Notes: a model not told the origin generated them from the letters alone. DNA of 64,000 bases from an uncultured Clostridia bacterium (GCA_934462945.1 CAKSJF010000001.1:18169-82168); one strand, 5' to 3'; numbered from the stretch's first letter, positions 1 to 10,605 are shown. Numbers and translations are program-made.

Positions 1-2952
1 GACCGTTTTTTAGACAGTGCGGACGATCTTCTGCGTCTGGCAGAAAAAATCTCCTCAGAGGAGCTGCTTTCCCATACGCACATCTGGTTTGACGATTTTT
101 CGGATTTTTCGCCGGCACATTATGCGGTACTCCGTGCCATGATGAAGCATGCCGCGTCGGTACATATCACTCTTTGTATGCCGAGAGATGCCGGAGAGGA
201 CAGCATTTTCTGCCCGGTGGTAAAAACATATCATAAACTGATGCATATTACAGAGGAGGAGGGCGTGCGCGTTTTCCGGCAATGGACGGATTCAGACAAC
301 AGACGCCTGCAATCGGATACGCTCCGGTTGCTTCAAAAGCATTGGGGAGAGGATTTTTCAGAAAAAAAACCAGTGGACGCCATTTCGCTTTATCAGGCAC
401 GCGACCGATACGGCGAGGTGGAGTGGCTTTCTAAAAAAATTCTCTCAGACATTCAAAACGGACTGCGCTATCGGGATATCCGCGTGATCTGCGGCGAGGA
501 GGAAAGCTATCATCATATCATAGAGGCTGTTTTTTCTGACTATCGGATTCCGTATTTCAGCGACCGGAAAATCCCGGTCACCGAGCATCCGATTGTCGTT
601 ACGGCATTGTCTGTTTTTGAAATACAAAAGGCAAACTGGAGCTATGAATCGGTTTTTGCCTATCTTCGCTGCGGTTTTCTTTATACCAGGGAGGATGGCG
701 AAATCAAGCCTTTTTTACAGGATGATCTCGATCAGCTTGAAAATTATGTTCTCCGCTATGGAATCCGAGGGAAAAAAGCGTGGTGTTCACAATGGGAACA
801 GGAAAATACCGGTGTGTTTGACAGTGTTTTAGGAACGCAGGAATCCGGGGAGGATATGGAGTATATAAACCGTATTCGCCGCATGGTGACAGAACCGCTG
901 ATGGAATTTTATGATGCAGTCAAAGGCAGAACCACCGTCCGGCAGGCGGCAGAGGCACTTTATGAATTTTTCTGCCGGATTCATTTGTATGAGGGTCTGC
1001 AAAAAGAAGTTGCACGGTTTGAAGAGCAGGGATTTTTAAATGAGGCAGAACAATTCCAAAAAATCTGGAATCTGCTCCTCTCTGTGATGGATCAGGCAGT
1101 GGTGACCTCCGGAGAACGGAAAAAATCTGATTTTCCGGCAATTCTCCGGGCAGGACTTTCCGCAGAAACCATCTCCATTATCCCCTCCGGAATCGACCGG
1201 GTCACGATCGGAGCAATGAGCAGAAACAGTTTTCCACCGGTTCGGAAAACCTATTTTTTGGGTTGCTTGGAGGGATGCATTCCACATCAGGCGGAGGGCA
1301 ACGGAATCCTGACAGATCCGGATCGGATCGCGTTAGAGGAGAGTTTGTCAGAGGACGGCAGAGAGCTTGCAAAGGATAGCCGGACGCAGATGACGGGAGA
1401 AGAATGGAAGCTGTACCGCGCAATTTTCTCATCCTCCGATGCAGTATGCTTTTCCTGGCCGGCATTGGATTCTGAGGGGAACGCATGCCGGGCAGCAGTT
1501 TTTTTGGAGGAGCTTTTAGAGCATTTTCCGAATATGTTGACAGAAAACCATTTAGAGGATGAAAAAAGTACGGAATTTTATTCGGAAAAGCATGCATTTT
1601 CCGCTATGATGCGGCAGCTGGGAAATCCCGATCCGGCATACCGCGGCGCATGGAATGAATTTTATCAGGAGTGCAGAAATAATCCGGCATGGCAGGAACG
1701 GTTGGAGCTGTTCTCCTGGGCACGTGCCTATAAAAGCGTGCAGCCAAAGCTTTTGAAGGAGGAGGCGGCGCGGCTGTACTGCGATCATCACCGCTATAGT
1801 GTAAGCAAGCTTTCGGTGTTCCGCTCGTGTCCGTTTTCCTATTACATCAAGCACGGACTAAAAGCAGAGGAGCGCGAAATCCGGCAGATACATAAATTTG
1901 ATTTGGGACGGCTTCTCCACTGGGCGGTCTGCCGTTATTGTGAGGAGGTTTCCGGGGGAGAAAAGCAGCTTTCAAAAATTCGGGAGCGTTGGTGCGCTCT
2001 GACCGGGGAAAAGAGCAGGGAGCTTGTGCATACAATTATGCAGGAGATTGAGGAGCGCGTTTTGCGCGATCTGCACCGAGATCGGGAAAAGGTGGCATAT
2101 TTATTAGAGCGGATGGAAAAGACGATTCTCCGTTCCGCAGAAATGATCCGCCTTAGCATGGTTCGGGGCGAATATGCCGCTGTGGCACTGGAATTGGAGT
2201 TTAAAATAGAAATTGAATGGAAAGGAAAGCATGTCGGCTTAAACGGAACAATTGACCGTGTGGACTTAGATGAAAAGCCGGAGGAGGAAAGCGCATGTCT
2301 GCGCATTGTGGACTACAAATCCGGCAGTAAGGATTTTAGTATTGTTTCCATATCCAATCAGATGGATATGCAGCTGGTGCTATATGCGATTGCAGCACTG
2401 TCACTCTATCAAAGCGGTGTGATTCCGGGAAATGGCTATCAGCCGGAAATTTCCGGGATTCTCTATCATAAACTCCGGGATGACTTGGTAGAATGCAAGC
2501 CGGAGCAGCTTTCGGAGGTGGACGCGATTGCAAGACGGAGTCTCAGAATGGACGGGTTGATTGTTTTAGAGGATACAGAGGATGCCGCCAGTGAGGCTTT
2601 AGAAATGGATCACACGCTTTTAGATGCGGATGAGAGTGAGTTTTTAAAGCTGGGTCTAAAAAAGGATAAGCAGGGAATCAATCAAAGGTCGTCCAAGGTG
2701 ACTACCAAATCCCGGTTTGCGCTATTGATGGATTATGTCAAAAAATCTGTGATTGATATGGACGAAAAAATTTTTGACGGCGATATCCGGATCTGTCCGG
2801 GAGTGCAGGGAGCACAGTCTCCGTGCAGTTATTGCAGCTATCGGGAAATCTGTCTTTACGACAAGTCGCTCGACGGTCAGGACAAGCTGATCAGTGATGA
2901 GGATGAGGCGTGGAACAGAATTGAGGAGATCGGAAAGGAGGGAGAAGTATGA
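1..2952 (+). CDS. addB: AddB, ATP-dependent nuclease subunit B (5' truncated)
   Basis: The frame is open from base 1, so the N-terminal part lies outside the window; 983 codons are visible. AddB partners AddA in the helicase-nuclease that processes double-strand breaks for RecA loading. Counting codons from base 1, the four cysteines of the AddB iron-sulphur cluster are visible: C610 (in FRSCPF) and C942, C945, C951 near the C-terminus. Between them lies the PD-(D/E)XK nuclease core, with LGRLLHWAV near codon 640 and VDYKSGS near codon 771. It ends in an ATGA overlap with addA, so the two are translationally coupled. Motifs and neighbour make the call secure. Confidence 0.96.
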   Translation, partial: DRFLDSADDLLRLAEKISSEELLSHTHIWFDDFSDFSPAHYAVLRAMMKHAASVHITLCMPRDAGEDSIFCPVVKTYHKLMHITEEEGVRVFRQWTDSDNRRLQSDTLRLLQKHWGEDFSEKKPVDAISLYQARDRYGEVEWLSKKILSDIQNGLRYRDIRVICGEEESYHHIIEAVFSDYRIPYFSDRKIPVTEHPIVVTALSVFEIQKANWSYESVFAYLRCGFLYTREDGEIKPFLQDDLDQLENYVLRYGIRGKKAWCSQWEQENTGVFDSVLGTQESGEDMEYINRIRRMVTEPLMEFYDAVKGRTTVRQAAEALYEFFCRIHLYEGLQKEVARFEEQGFLNEAEQFQKIWNLLLSVMDQAVVTSGERKKSDFPAILRAGLSAETISIIPSGIDRVTIGAMSRNSFPPVRKTYFLGCLEGCIPHQAEGNGILTDPDRIALEESLSEDGRELAKDSRTQMTGEEWKLYRAIFSSSDAVCFSWPALDSEGNACRAAVFLEELLEHFPNMLTENHLEDEKSTEFYSEKHAFSAMMRQLGNPDPAYRGAWNEFYQECRNNPAWQERLELFSWARAYKSVQPKLLKEEAARLYCDHHRYSVSKLSVFRSCPFSYYIKHGLKAEEREIRQIHKFDLGRLLHWAVCRYCEEVSGGEKQLSKIRERWCALTGEKSRELVHTIMQEIEERVLRDLHRDREKVAYLLERMEKTILRSAEMIRLSMVRGEYAAVALELEFKIEIEWKGKHVGLNGTIDRVDLDEKPEEESACLRIVDYKSGSKDFSIVSISNQMDMQLVLYAIAALSLYQSGVIPGNGYQPEISGILYHKLRDDLVECKPEQLSEVDAIARRSLRMDGLIVLEDTEDAASEALEMDHTLLDADESEFLKLGLKKDKQGINQRSSKVTTKSRFALLMDYVKKSVIDMDEKIFDGDIRICPGVQGAQSPCSYCSYREICLYDKSLDGQDKLISDEDEAWNRIEEIGKEGEV

Positions 2953-5900
2953 CAAAACGCAGATGGACACCGGCACAGGAGGAGGCAATCTATACAAAAT
3001 GGATTAACGGAGACAAAAGCAGCAATATTTTAGTGAATGCCGCGGCAGGCTCTGGAAAAACAGCAGTATTGGTTGAGCGGATTATTGAAAAGCTTTCGGA
3101 AAATGAACGCGATCCGCACACCACAGATGTTGACCGGCTTTTGGTGGTAACCTTTACAAATGCCGCGGCGGCAGAAATGAAAGAAAGGGTTGCAAAGGCA
3201 TTAACCGGAAAGCTCCGGGCAGCGCAAAGCACAGGAGATTTTGCAGCGGCAAACCGTTTTAAAAATCAGCTATCCCTCCTGCGGACTGCCGATATAACCA
3301 CGATTGACGCATTCTGCATGAAGCTTTTGAAAAATTATTTTCATCTTTTAAAAATTGATCCGAATTTTAAAATTGTAGGACAGGAAAAAGGGCTTTTAGA
3401 GGATGAGGCGATGGAGGAGCTGTTTGAGGAATGCTACAGTGCGCAGAATGAAAGCTTTTTACTGCTTGCAAGACTGTATTCTGAAAGCCGGGACGACCGT
3501 GCGCTTGCGCAGATTATTTTAGAGGTTTACAATTTTTTGCAGTCTCTCCCAAACCCGGAGGAATGGCTTTTAGAAAAAACAAACGCGTTTTTGGAAAATC
3601 CATGGGGCGGCTATCTGCTGGAGCAAAAAAATAAATTGGTACGGCAGGCGAAAGCATCTCTGGAGCATGCGCTTTCCGAAATGTACCGGTACACCCTCGG
3701 AAAAGCGCCCGATACGGATTTTGACGCATTTTTAGCCGCCTATCCGGACGAAGAGGAAAACGAGGTCTATCTTGCCTGGGGAACATATTATCATGCCATA
3801 GTATCAGAATACGGTACAGCATGCAGGCTTTTGGATGCGGATTGGGATGAAAGCTTTCAATTATTTTCAGAGCTGTCTTTTCCAGCGCTCAATAAACGGC
3901 CGCTTTTTCAGGATAAATCAAGGACAGTCAAGGATGCAGAGGAAAAAGCAGTTGTGAAAGCATACCGCGACGCAGCAAAGGAGGCGTTTTTAAAGGCATC
4001 CGGTTTGATTTCCGGCACGAGGGAGGAGGAATCCTGTCAGCTTTCGGAACGGGTCTATCCGGCGGCATGTGCGCTTTCGGAGTTGGTTTTGGGATTTTCA
4101 AAAAAATATGCCGAAAAAAAGGCGGAAAAAAACCTTTTGGAGTTTTCCGATATTGAGCATCTATGCTTAAAGCTTTTGTCGGAGCATGAGGAGGTGCGGG
4201 AAGAACTTCAGGCAAAATATGATGAAGTATTAATGGATGAGTACCAGGATACAAATGCTTTGCAGGAGTCCATTTTCCGTGCCGTTTCGCGCGGAGATAA
4301 TTTCTTTATGGTGGGGGATATGAAGCAGAGTATTTATCAGTTCCGAAATAGTGACCCAACCATTTTTAAAGAAAAATGCGATACCTATCTGCCTGTTTCG
4401 GGAGCGGAAAACCGGAAAATTACGCTGTCTGCTAATTTCCGGAGCAGAATTGAGGTTTTGGACAGCGTGAACGCGGTTTTTTCGCGGATGATGTCGGAAG
4501 AAGTCGGCGATCTGGTGTATGATGAGGAGCATTGGCTCAATCTCGGAAATACCACCTATCAGCAGAAAAATGAAAGCGGCTATCAGTCGGAATGCTATGT
4601 CTTAGAGAGTCGACCGTCCGATTCAGAGGATGAGGAAAGCCTTGATAAGGTAGAATTAGAGGCGCGGTTTATCGCAGGAAAAATCCGTGCCTTAAAGGAC
4701 AGCGGCTATCTGGTGCGCGCAGGAGAGGAATACCGCCCGATCGAAAACCGGGATATTACGATTCTGATGTCCTCGCATAAGGCGGCAGCTGAAATCTATA
4801 CGGCAGAGCTTTCGCGTTTCGGAATCAGCTGCTATGCGGAAACCGGGGGATATTTTGAAAAAAATGAAGTGCGGATGGTGTTGTCGCTGATTAAAATTCT
4901 GCAAAATCCGCGTCAGGATATTCCGCTTTTGGGGGTACTTCGCTCGCCGATCGGACGTTTTTCCGATCATGAATTAACCGAAATCCGAACCCATGCGCCG
5001 GGCAGTATCTTTGACGCGGCGTTTTCCTATAGCAAGGAGGAAAACGAGCTTGCAAAGCGGCTTTCGGATTTTTTAGACCGGCTTGCACGCTGGCGCGGAT
5101 ATGCGCATTATATGACCTGCGACCGGCTTTTATGGACGCTTTATGAGGAAACCGGAATCTATAGCTTTGCCGGCGCGTTGATTAAGGGAGAGGAGGCGCA
5201 GGCAAATCTGCGGCTGTTATTTGAACGTGCCAAAGCATATGAAGCCTCCGGCTACCGGGGTCTGTTTCATTTTATCCGCTATATGGAGCGGCTTTCAGAG
5301 CGTGAGGAAAACATCAACAGCGCTAAAATGGTTGGAGAAGAACACGACGTGGTGCGTATTATGACAATTCATAAAAGCAAAGGTCTGGAATTTCCGGTGG
5401 TGTTCTTAGCTGGCTGCGGAAAGCATTTCCGGAATGATCCTGCAAAAATTCCGATGCACCGGAGGCTTGGCTTAGGCTTAGAGGAAATCAATTTTGAAAA
5501 AAGCTACCGCATGCCGACAGCGGCAAAAAAAGCAATCACGCTTGAAAACCGCCGGGAACAGCTATCCGAGGAGGCGCGAAAGCTTTATGTAGCGCTGACG
5601 CGTGCCAAGGAAAAGCTGATTGTGACCGGAGTGGTCAATGATAAGGGCGGTGCAGAGGCTTTAGAGAAACGCTGGAAAGCTTTCCTTTCGGGTGAAAATT
5701 CTGTTATGAGTCCGTCCGCGGCGGCAAGTGCGAGAAACTTTTTTGATTGGCTTTGCCCGGCGGCAATGGTTTCGGAGGAATGGCATTATGAGTCTGTACC
5801 GTATGACGCAAAGCTTCCGGCGGAGGAAACAAAGCATGAAACCAGGCAGGAGAAAAAGGAAAAAATCCGGATTTCGGATTTTTGCTATCCGTATGCCGAC

Positions 5901-6524
5901 AGTGTGTATCTGCCAACGAAAGTCAGCGTTACTGAATTAAAAAGATTGAACCAGCCGTCCCAGGCGGCGCAAATGGCGGCAATGCCGGCATTTTTAGCAG
6001 GAGATAAGAAACTCCGGGGCGCGGCGGCAGGAACGGCGCTGCATACGGCAATGCAGAAAATTGTTCCAAAGCCGGACATGGACGAAACCTGGATTTTGTC
6101 CGAGCTTGCCAGACTCTGCGGAGAACATATACTGACCGATGCGGAAAAAGAAAGCGTTCCGGTGGATGCAATTTTGCAGTTTTACCGGGGAACACTTGGT
6201 GCGCGGATGCTCACAGCAGAAAAGGTATATCGTGAGCAGGCATTTGAACTGCTCCTCCCGGCAAAGGAGCTTTATCCGGAGGAAACATCGGAGGAAGAAA
6301 TTTTGTTGCAGGGTGTGATCGACTGTTATTTTGAAGAACCGGACGGCATTGTTCTGATTGATTATAAATCAGATTACTATACCGATTCTGCGGAAATGAA
6401 AGAAAAATATGCCGTGCAGCTTAGCTGGTACAAGCGCGTGTTAGAACGGATTTTAAAAAAGCCGGTTAAGGAATGTTATTTATATTTATTTTATCGTCAT
6501 AAGGAACTATTGGTGGAAGTATGA
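2949..6524 (+). CDS. addA: AddA, ATP-dependent helicase/nuclease subunit A
   Basis: 1191-residue UvrD-type (SF1A) helicase with a C-terminal nuclease, the usual AddA size. Walker A AAAGSGKTAV is at residues 31-40, motif II DEYQDTN near 429, then FMVGDMKQSIYQFR (motif III), LSANFRS, IMTIHKSKGLEFPVVF (motif V) and LYVALTRAKEKL (motif VI). The nuclease domain shows GTALHTAMQ and VLIDYKSDYY near residue 1135. AddA with AddB unwinds and degrades broken DNA until a Chi-like site is met. The ATG overlaps the addB stop by four bases, and its own stop overlaps the next ATG in the same way. Confidence 0.97.
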   Translation: MTKRRWTPAQEEAIYTKWINGDKSSNILVNAAAGSGKTAVLVERIIEKLSENERDPHTTDVDRLLVVTFTNAAAAEMKERVAKALTGKLRAAQSTGDFAAANRFKNQLSLLRTADITTIDAFCMKLLKNYFHLLKIDPNFKIVGQEKGLLEDEAMEELFEECYSAQNESFLLLARLYSESRDDRALAQIILEVYNFLQSLPNPEEWLLEKTNAFLENPWGGYLLEQKNKLVRQAKASLEHALSEMYRYTLGKAPDTDFDAFLAAYPDEEENEVYLAWGTYYHAIVSEYGTACRLLDADWDESFQLFSELSFPALNKRPLFQDKSRTVKDAEEKAVVKAYRDAAKEAFLKASGLISGTREEESCQLSERVYPAACALSELVLGFSKKYAEKKAEKNLLEFSDIEHLCLKLLSEHEEVREELQAKYDEVLMDEYQDTNALQESIFRAVSRGDNFFMVGDMKQSIYQFRNSDPTIFKEKCDTYLPVSGAENRKITLSANFRSRIEVLDSVNAVFSRMMSEEVGDLVYDEEHWLNLGNTTYQQKNESGYQSECYVLESRPSDSEDEESLDKVELEARFIAGKIRALKDSGYLVRAGEEYRPIENRDITILMSSHKAAAEIYTAELSRFGISCYAETGGYFEKNEVRMVLSLIKILQNPRQDIPLLGVLRSPIGRFSDHELTEIRTHAPGSIFDAAFSYSKEENELAKRLSDFLDRLARWRGYAHYMTCDRLLWTLYEETGIYSFAGALIKGEEAQANLRLLFERAKAYEASGYRGLFHFIRYMERLSEREENINSAKMVGEEHDVVRIMTIHKSKGLEFPVVFLAGCGKHFRNDPAKIPMHRRLGLGLEEINFEKSYRMPTAAKKAITLENRREQLSEEARKLYVALTRAKEKLIVTGVVNDKGGAEALEKRWKAFLSGENSVMSPSAAASARNFFDWLCPAAMVSEEWHYESVPYDAKLPAEETKHETRQEKKEKIRISDFCYPYADSVYLPTKVSVTELKRLNQPSQAAQMAAMPAFLAGDKKLRGAAAGTALHTAMQKIVPKPDMDETWILSELARLCGEHILTDAEKESVPVDAILQFYRGTLGARMLTAEKVYREQAFELLLPAKELYPEETSEEEILLQGVIDCYFEEPDGIVLIDYKSDYYTDSAEMKEKYAVQLSWYKRVLERILKKPVKECYLYLFYRHKELLVEV

Positions 6525-7078
6525 AAAGAAGTAAAAAAGAGATCTTAGAGCTGTTTCTTTGCTTTTTAAAGATCGGTGCGTTTACATTCGGCGGCGGCTA
6601 TGCCATGCTGCCGATGATCCGGCGCGAGCTTGCGGAAAAGAAACAGTGGATTACAGAGGAAGAAATTTTAGAAATTACGGCAATTGCAGAGGCAACGCCC
6701 GGACCGATTGCGGTGAATGCTGCCACGTTTGTAGGATACCGGACGGCAGGCTTTTGGGGTGCGTTTTGTGCCACCTGCGGCGTTGTCCTGCCGGCATTTC
6801 TGATTATTTCAGCCATTTCCGGAGTTCTTCAGGTATATCAGGAAAACCGGATTGTTGCATATGCTTTTTATGGCATTCGCGCCGGGGTATTAGCGTTAAT
6901 TCTGCATGCGCTCTGGTCAATGGCAAAGGAGTGCCCCAAAGGGATTCTCTCCTATCTGCTTGCCGGAGTGGCATTTTTGGGAACGGCGGTTTTTGGAATC
7001 AGCAGTATTGCTGTGATTCTGTTCTGTGCCGCGGTGGGGTTAGGTTCTTCGTTTTGGACAGAGAGGAGAAGTCGATGA
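6521..7078 (+). CDS. chromate transporter family protein, first half-size subunit
   Basis: 185-residue membrane protein of the CHR (ChrA) family in its short, single-domain form. The family signature FGGGYAMLP is at residues 24-32 and ATPGP follows near residue 64; the rest is mainly hydrophobic segments. Short CHR proteins normally occur as adjacent pairs that work together, and the next gene is its homologue. Chromate or sulphate export is the family label; the real substrate here is unknown. The ATGA overlap with addA puts it in the same transcript, probably by chance of operon assembly. Confidence 0.88.
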   Translation: MKRSKKEILELFLCFLKIGAFTFGGGYAMLPMIRRELAEKKQWITEEEILEITAIAEATPGPIAVNAATFVGYRTAGFWGAFCATCGVVLPAFLIISAISGVLQVYQENRIVAYAFYGIRAGVLALILHALWSMAKECPKGILSYLLAGVAFLGTAVFGISSIAVILFCAAVGLGSSFWTERRSR

Positions 7079-7629
7079 TTTACCTGACGCTTTTTTACAC
7101 CTTTTTTAAAATCGGACTTTTTACCTTTGGCGGCGGCTATGCCATGCTGCCGCTGATTCAGGAGGAAATTGTCCGGCACGGCTGGATGACGGTGCAGGAT
7201 TTAGTGAATTTTATTGCTGTCAGCGAAAGCACACCCGGACCGTTTGCCATTAATATCTCCACCTATGTCGGATCGGAAACGGCAGGATTTTTCGGGGGTC
7301 TTTGTGCTACACTGGGCGTGGTGCTGCCGTCCTTTGTGATTATTTTTGCCGTTGCGGGATGCTATCAGAAATTCTGTAAAAGCCGGATTGTCCGCGGCTG
7401 TATGTCCGGGTTAAAGCCGGCAGTGTTAGGGTTGATTGGCGCGGCTGTGATCTCCACCGGAAAAACTGTTTTCTTTCCGGAGAAGATCGCATTCGGAACA
7501 GATTTTTTCCTTTCCCTTGTCATTTTTCTGATGATGCTTGCCTGCACCGTTCGGCGGATGCATCCGATTTTGATTGTGGTGTTTTCTGCCTGTCTGGGGA
7601 TTGCAGCAGGGGTTCTGTTTGGTCTTTAA
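7075..7629 (+). CDS. chromate transporter family protein, second half-size subunit
   Basis: 184-residue paralogue of the preceding gene, with the same FGGGYAMLP motif near the start and ESTPGP further on. The same frame stays open back to 6559, but the start is placed at the ATG overlapping the preceding stop (ATGA), which sits behind GAGAGGAGAAG. That start gives a protein matching its partner in length. The pair should form a heteromeric anion transporter in the membrane. Only one base separates its stop from the stop of the converging glycosyltransferase gene, leaving no room for a terminator. Confidence 0.87.
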   Translation: MIYLTLFYTFFKIGLFTFGGGYAMLPLIQEEIVRHGWMTVQDLVNFIAVSESTPGPFAINISTYVGSETAGFFGGLCATLGVVLPSFVIIFAVAGCYQKFCKSRIVRGCMSGLKPAVLGLIGAAVISTGKTVFFPEKIAFGTDFFLSLVIFLMMLACTVRRMHPILIVVFSACLGIAAGVLFGL

Positions 7630-7630
7630 A

Positions 7631-10564
7631 TCAGATCAGAACCCAGCCGGGCAGCCATTTTAAGAAATGGCGCACATACGCCGGATTGACCGGGATGCCG
7701 GTCAGAACCGGATAAAACGCACAAAACAGGAGCAGGACAGCTGCGGTGTAAAATAGCAGCGTCCTTTTTTTAATGCAGAGACGCTTTGCAGAAAGTCCGA
7801 TCATCAGCACAACAAAGGGAACGGACGGGAAGTAGTGGTAGATAAAGGTTGTCCTCTCTACCGCAATCCAGGGCGCATACTGTGCCGCATAGGCAATCAG
7901 CAGAAATGCTGCCGCTTTGTCCTTTTTCCAGATGGCAAGATAGATGCAATAAACAGCCGCCGGAATCCCGAGCCACCAGACTGCCGGGTTCCCGAACGCA
8001 CTGATTCCGCCCTTTGTTCCGTCGGCAAAGCTTTGCGAATAGTACCAGATCGGACGAAGCATCAGCGGCCAGGAGAACCAGGGTGAGGAATAGGCATGTG
8101 TGCTGGATACCACGGTTTTTGAATGGTAGGTGAACATGTCGGTCTGGTTTTTTAGAATCCCCAAAATCCCCTCATGATTTGCTGCAAGGTAGGGAAGATA
8201 GGCAAGCGCATAGATAAGCGCTGGTATCACAATAAAGAATCCCACGCATGCACCGGCTGTCCGGAAGAAATTCCGGAAAAAGGGCAGCTCTGGATTCTGG
8301 CGGTATTCTGCATACCGCTGGTGCATAGCAAGAAAGAACAGTACCCCAAGTCCCACTGTGGCATATACACCCTGCCACTTGCAGGCGATGGAAAGCCCGG
8401 TTACAATACCGCACCAGAAAAGCGGTTTTAAAGTTTTTTTGAATGGCATATCGTAAAAGCTTTTGGTGCAGTACAGATACATCAGGTAGGTTTGCAGCAA
8501 AATGAAGAAGGTTACAAAGCAATCGATGGTGGAAATCCGGGTCTGCACATAGTGCATAAAATCAAAGGCAAACCACAGAGTACAGAGTGTACACCGCCAG
8601 GTCTTTTTTAAAATTGCTTTGGAGAACAGATAAAACACCGGAATCATCAGAATCCCAAACAGCACTCCGGCAAACCGCCATCCGAACGGATTCATGCCAA
8701 ACGTCCGGATGCCCAGGGAAATAAAGAATTTTCCAAGCGGCGGATGCGTCCATTCATAGACAGGCAGCTTGTGAATAAATTCGTATGCAGTTCTGGCATG
8801 ATAGATTTCATCAAAATAAGTGCTGTTCTGATAGGTACGCTGCGGCACAGTCAGCTCCTGCTCGTCGGTTAATTCAGACGGTACAGAGGAGATAGCAAGC
8901 AGGTTTCCATCCGAAAAAATACCGATTTCCCGGATGGGTACGTCCTTATCCAGGACAGAAATCTCTATGCTTTGTACCAAAAAGTCCTCGTCAATCGCAA
9001 TATCCTCCCAGCAAAACACCGATAAATCCTCAGCAGAAACCGTTTTTGTCTCTCCGTTTTCTCCGGAAAGCGTCAGCTGTAAATTTCCCTTATCAGACGG
9101 CTTTTCACCCGGAAAAATGTGTACGGATGAAATTTTCTGCGGAACAGAAAGGGTGATTTTTGCCGGATTTTCGGGTGCAATCACAGCGCCGGTCTGCGGT
9201 GCATAGCGGTCGCCGAGATTGGATAGAGCAATGGCGGAATAGAGCAGGGTAATCACTGTCATGGAAATCCAGTCGGCTCGGAGAAACGTTGGTTTTTTTT
9301 TGCTTTTTTGCAGAGCAACCGTTTTTTTACGGATTGGTGCGGTAGGGTAAAAGGCGGTCAGAATCAGATACACAAACAGCAGCAGATTTAAAACCGAGGC
9401 AAAAAGCACTGCCGGAGTATGATAGTATTTGTTCGGATCAGCCTGGTAGAAAAGGAGCGTATATGCCGCATTAAAAAACTGCGATGCGCTCACTGCCGCA
9501 TAAAGCCGGTAGAATCTGCGTTTTCCGCTTACAAGATACGCGCCAAGGAAAAAGAGAATTGCCGGAAATGCATAGCGGTCGTGCATTTTGACCGACAGCA
9601 GATAAACTGAAAAATATAAAAATCCGCCTACGAAAAAGAAGTTGGATTTTGCCTTTCTGCGTGATAGCAGAAAGAATGAGAGAATTGTAATCAGAATAAT
9701 CAATAAGTATCCGAATAACTTTCCAAACGGAGTCAGATCAACCCAGTTCTGCCCTAATGCCGCCCAGAGATTAAAGGCATTCACGCTGAAATACGGATAG
9801 GAGGAAAGTGTGTTCTGATATTGCAAAAGCACCTCCGAAAATCCAAACGGGAGCGATAAAAGTATCAAAAGCAGAAGTGCAGAAATTCCAAAGCTGGTAT
9901 GTTTTTTGAAGTCCTTTTCCAAAACAGCATACCGGTAATAGCCATAGAGCATCACCGGTGTCAGAATAAGCGCCTGCGGCTTGAGCAGTACTGCAATGGC
10001 AAAGACCAGGTAGGATGCCGGATTTTTTTGCAAAAGTAAAACTACTGATAGAAACAGTGCAAGCGTTAAAACAGAATCCACCTGTCCCCAAAGAGAGGAA
10101 TTGAGGACAACCGCCGGGTTTAAGAGATAGCATGCGGCAAGGAAAAATGCCGGACGCTTTTTTCCTCCAAGTTGGAAAATCAGGAGCGCGGAAAAAAGAT
10201 CCGCCAGAATTGCCGGAAGCTTGATAAGCACACGAAAAAGCGGCTCGGATGCCGGAAGAATGCTTTTTAAAAATCCGATCACCCAGAGAATATACATATA
10301 TCCCGGCGGATAGTCGGTAAATGCGTCAGATCGGTAAAAGGCAGAAAATCCACCGCGAAACACCATATCCGACCATGCTGAAAAACAATTAAAATCTGAT
10401 TCATACCCGCGCGATACCGCGGCAAGAACCACTTTCAGGAGCATTCCGGATAAAAACACTCCATAGATCATTTTTTTGGATAATTCCTTTTGTGTGTGCA
10501 GGGATGGAACCACGCTCAGTCCGTAGGCAAGGATCACTGCGGATGCAAATATTAAAAAAATCAT
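7631..10564 (-). CDS. double GT-C membrane glycosyltransferase (GT87-like plus PMT/GT39-like)
   Basis: A 977-residue polytopic protein that seems to join two GT-C enzymes. The N-terminal half (about residues 1-400) has an acidic first-loop sequence SDFNCFSAWSD and DYPPGYMYILW, as in GT87/mannosyltransferase-like proteins. A soluble, probably extracytoplasmic insert (about 430-560) follows. The C-terminal half has FDEIYHARTAYEF and THPPLGKFF, typical of protein O-mannosyltransferases (PMT, GT39). Such enzymes use polyprenyl-phosphate sugars outside the membrane. Two in-frame ATGs exist; the inner one at 10564 has correct spacing from AGAGGA, while the outer one at 10570 abuts it. It likely modifies wall polymers or surface proteins; substrate unknown. 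Confidence 0.8.
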   Translation of the reverse strand: MIFLIFASAVILAYGLSVVPSLHTQKELSKKMIYGVFLSGMLLKVVLAAVSRGYESDFNCFSAWSDMVFRGGFSAFYRSDAFTDYPPGYMYILWVIGFLKSILPASEPLFRVLIKLPAILADLFSALLIFQLGGKKRPAFFLAACYLLNPAVVLNSSLWGQVDSVLTLALFLSVVLLLQKNPASYLVFAIAVLLKPQALILTPVMLYGYYRYAVLEKDFKKHTSFGISALLLLILLSLPFGFSEVLLQYQNTLSSYPYFSVNAFNLWAALGQNWVDLTPFGKLFGYLLIILITILSFFLLSRRKAKSNFFFVGGFLYFSVYLLSVKMHDRYAFPAILFFLGAYLVSGKRRFYRLYAAVSASQFFNAAYTLLFYQADPNKYYHTPAVLFASVLNLLLFVYLILTAFYPTAPIRKKTVALQKSKKKPTFLRADWISMTVITLLYSAIALSNLGDRYAPQTGAVIAPENPAKITLSVPQKISSVHIFPGEKPSDKGNLQLTLSGENGETKTVSAEDLSVFCWEDIAIDEDFLVQSIEISVLDKDVPIREIGIFSDGNLLAISSVPSELTDEQELTVPQRTYQNSTYFDEIYHARTAYEFIHKLPVYEWTHPPLGKFFISLGIRTFGMNPFGWRFAGVLFGILMIPVFYLFSKAILKKTWRCTLCTLWFAFDFMHYVQTRISTIDCFVTFFILLQTYLMYLYCTKSFYDMPFKKTLKPLFWCGIVTGLSIACKWQGVYATVGLGVLFFLAMHQRYAEYRQNPELPFFRNFFRTAGACVGFFIVIPALIYALAYLPYLAANHEGILGILKNQTDMFTYHSKTVVSSTHAYSSPWFSWPLMLRPIWYYSQSFADGTKGGISAFGNPAVWWLGIPAAVYCIYLAIWKKDKAAAFLLIAYAAQYAPWIAVERTTFIYHYFPSVPFVVLMIGLSAKRLCIKKRTLLFYTAAVLLLFCAFYPVLTGIPVNPAYVRHFLKWLPGWVLI

Positions 10565-10605
10565 AATCATTTCCTCTTTTAACAGCTTTTTCTCTTTTCC
10601 TATTT

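Noticed and set aside
6559..7074. Open frame upstream of the second chromate transporter, making a 356-residue protein
   Set aside because: The N-terminal part overlaps the first transporter in another frame and has Cys/Arg-rich non-membrane sequence; the ATGA start at 7075 gives the true family N-terminus.
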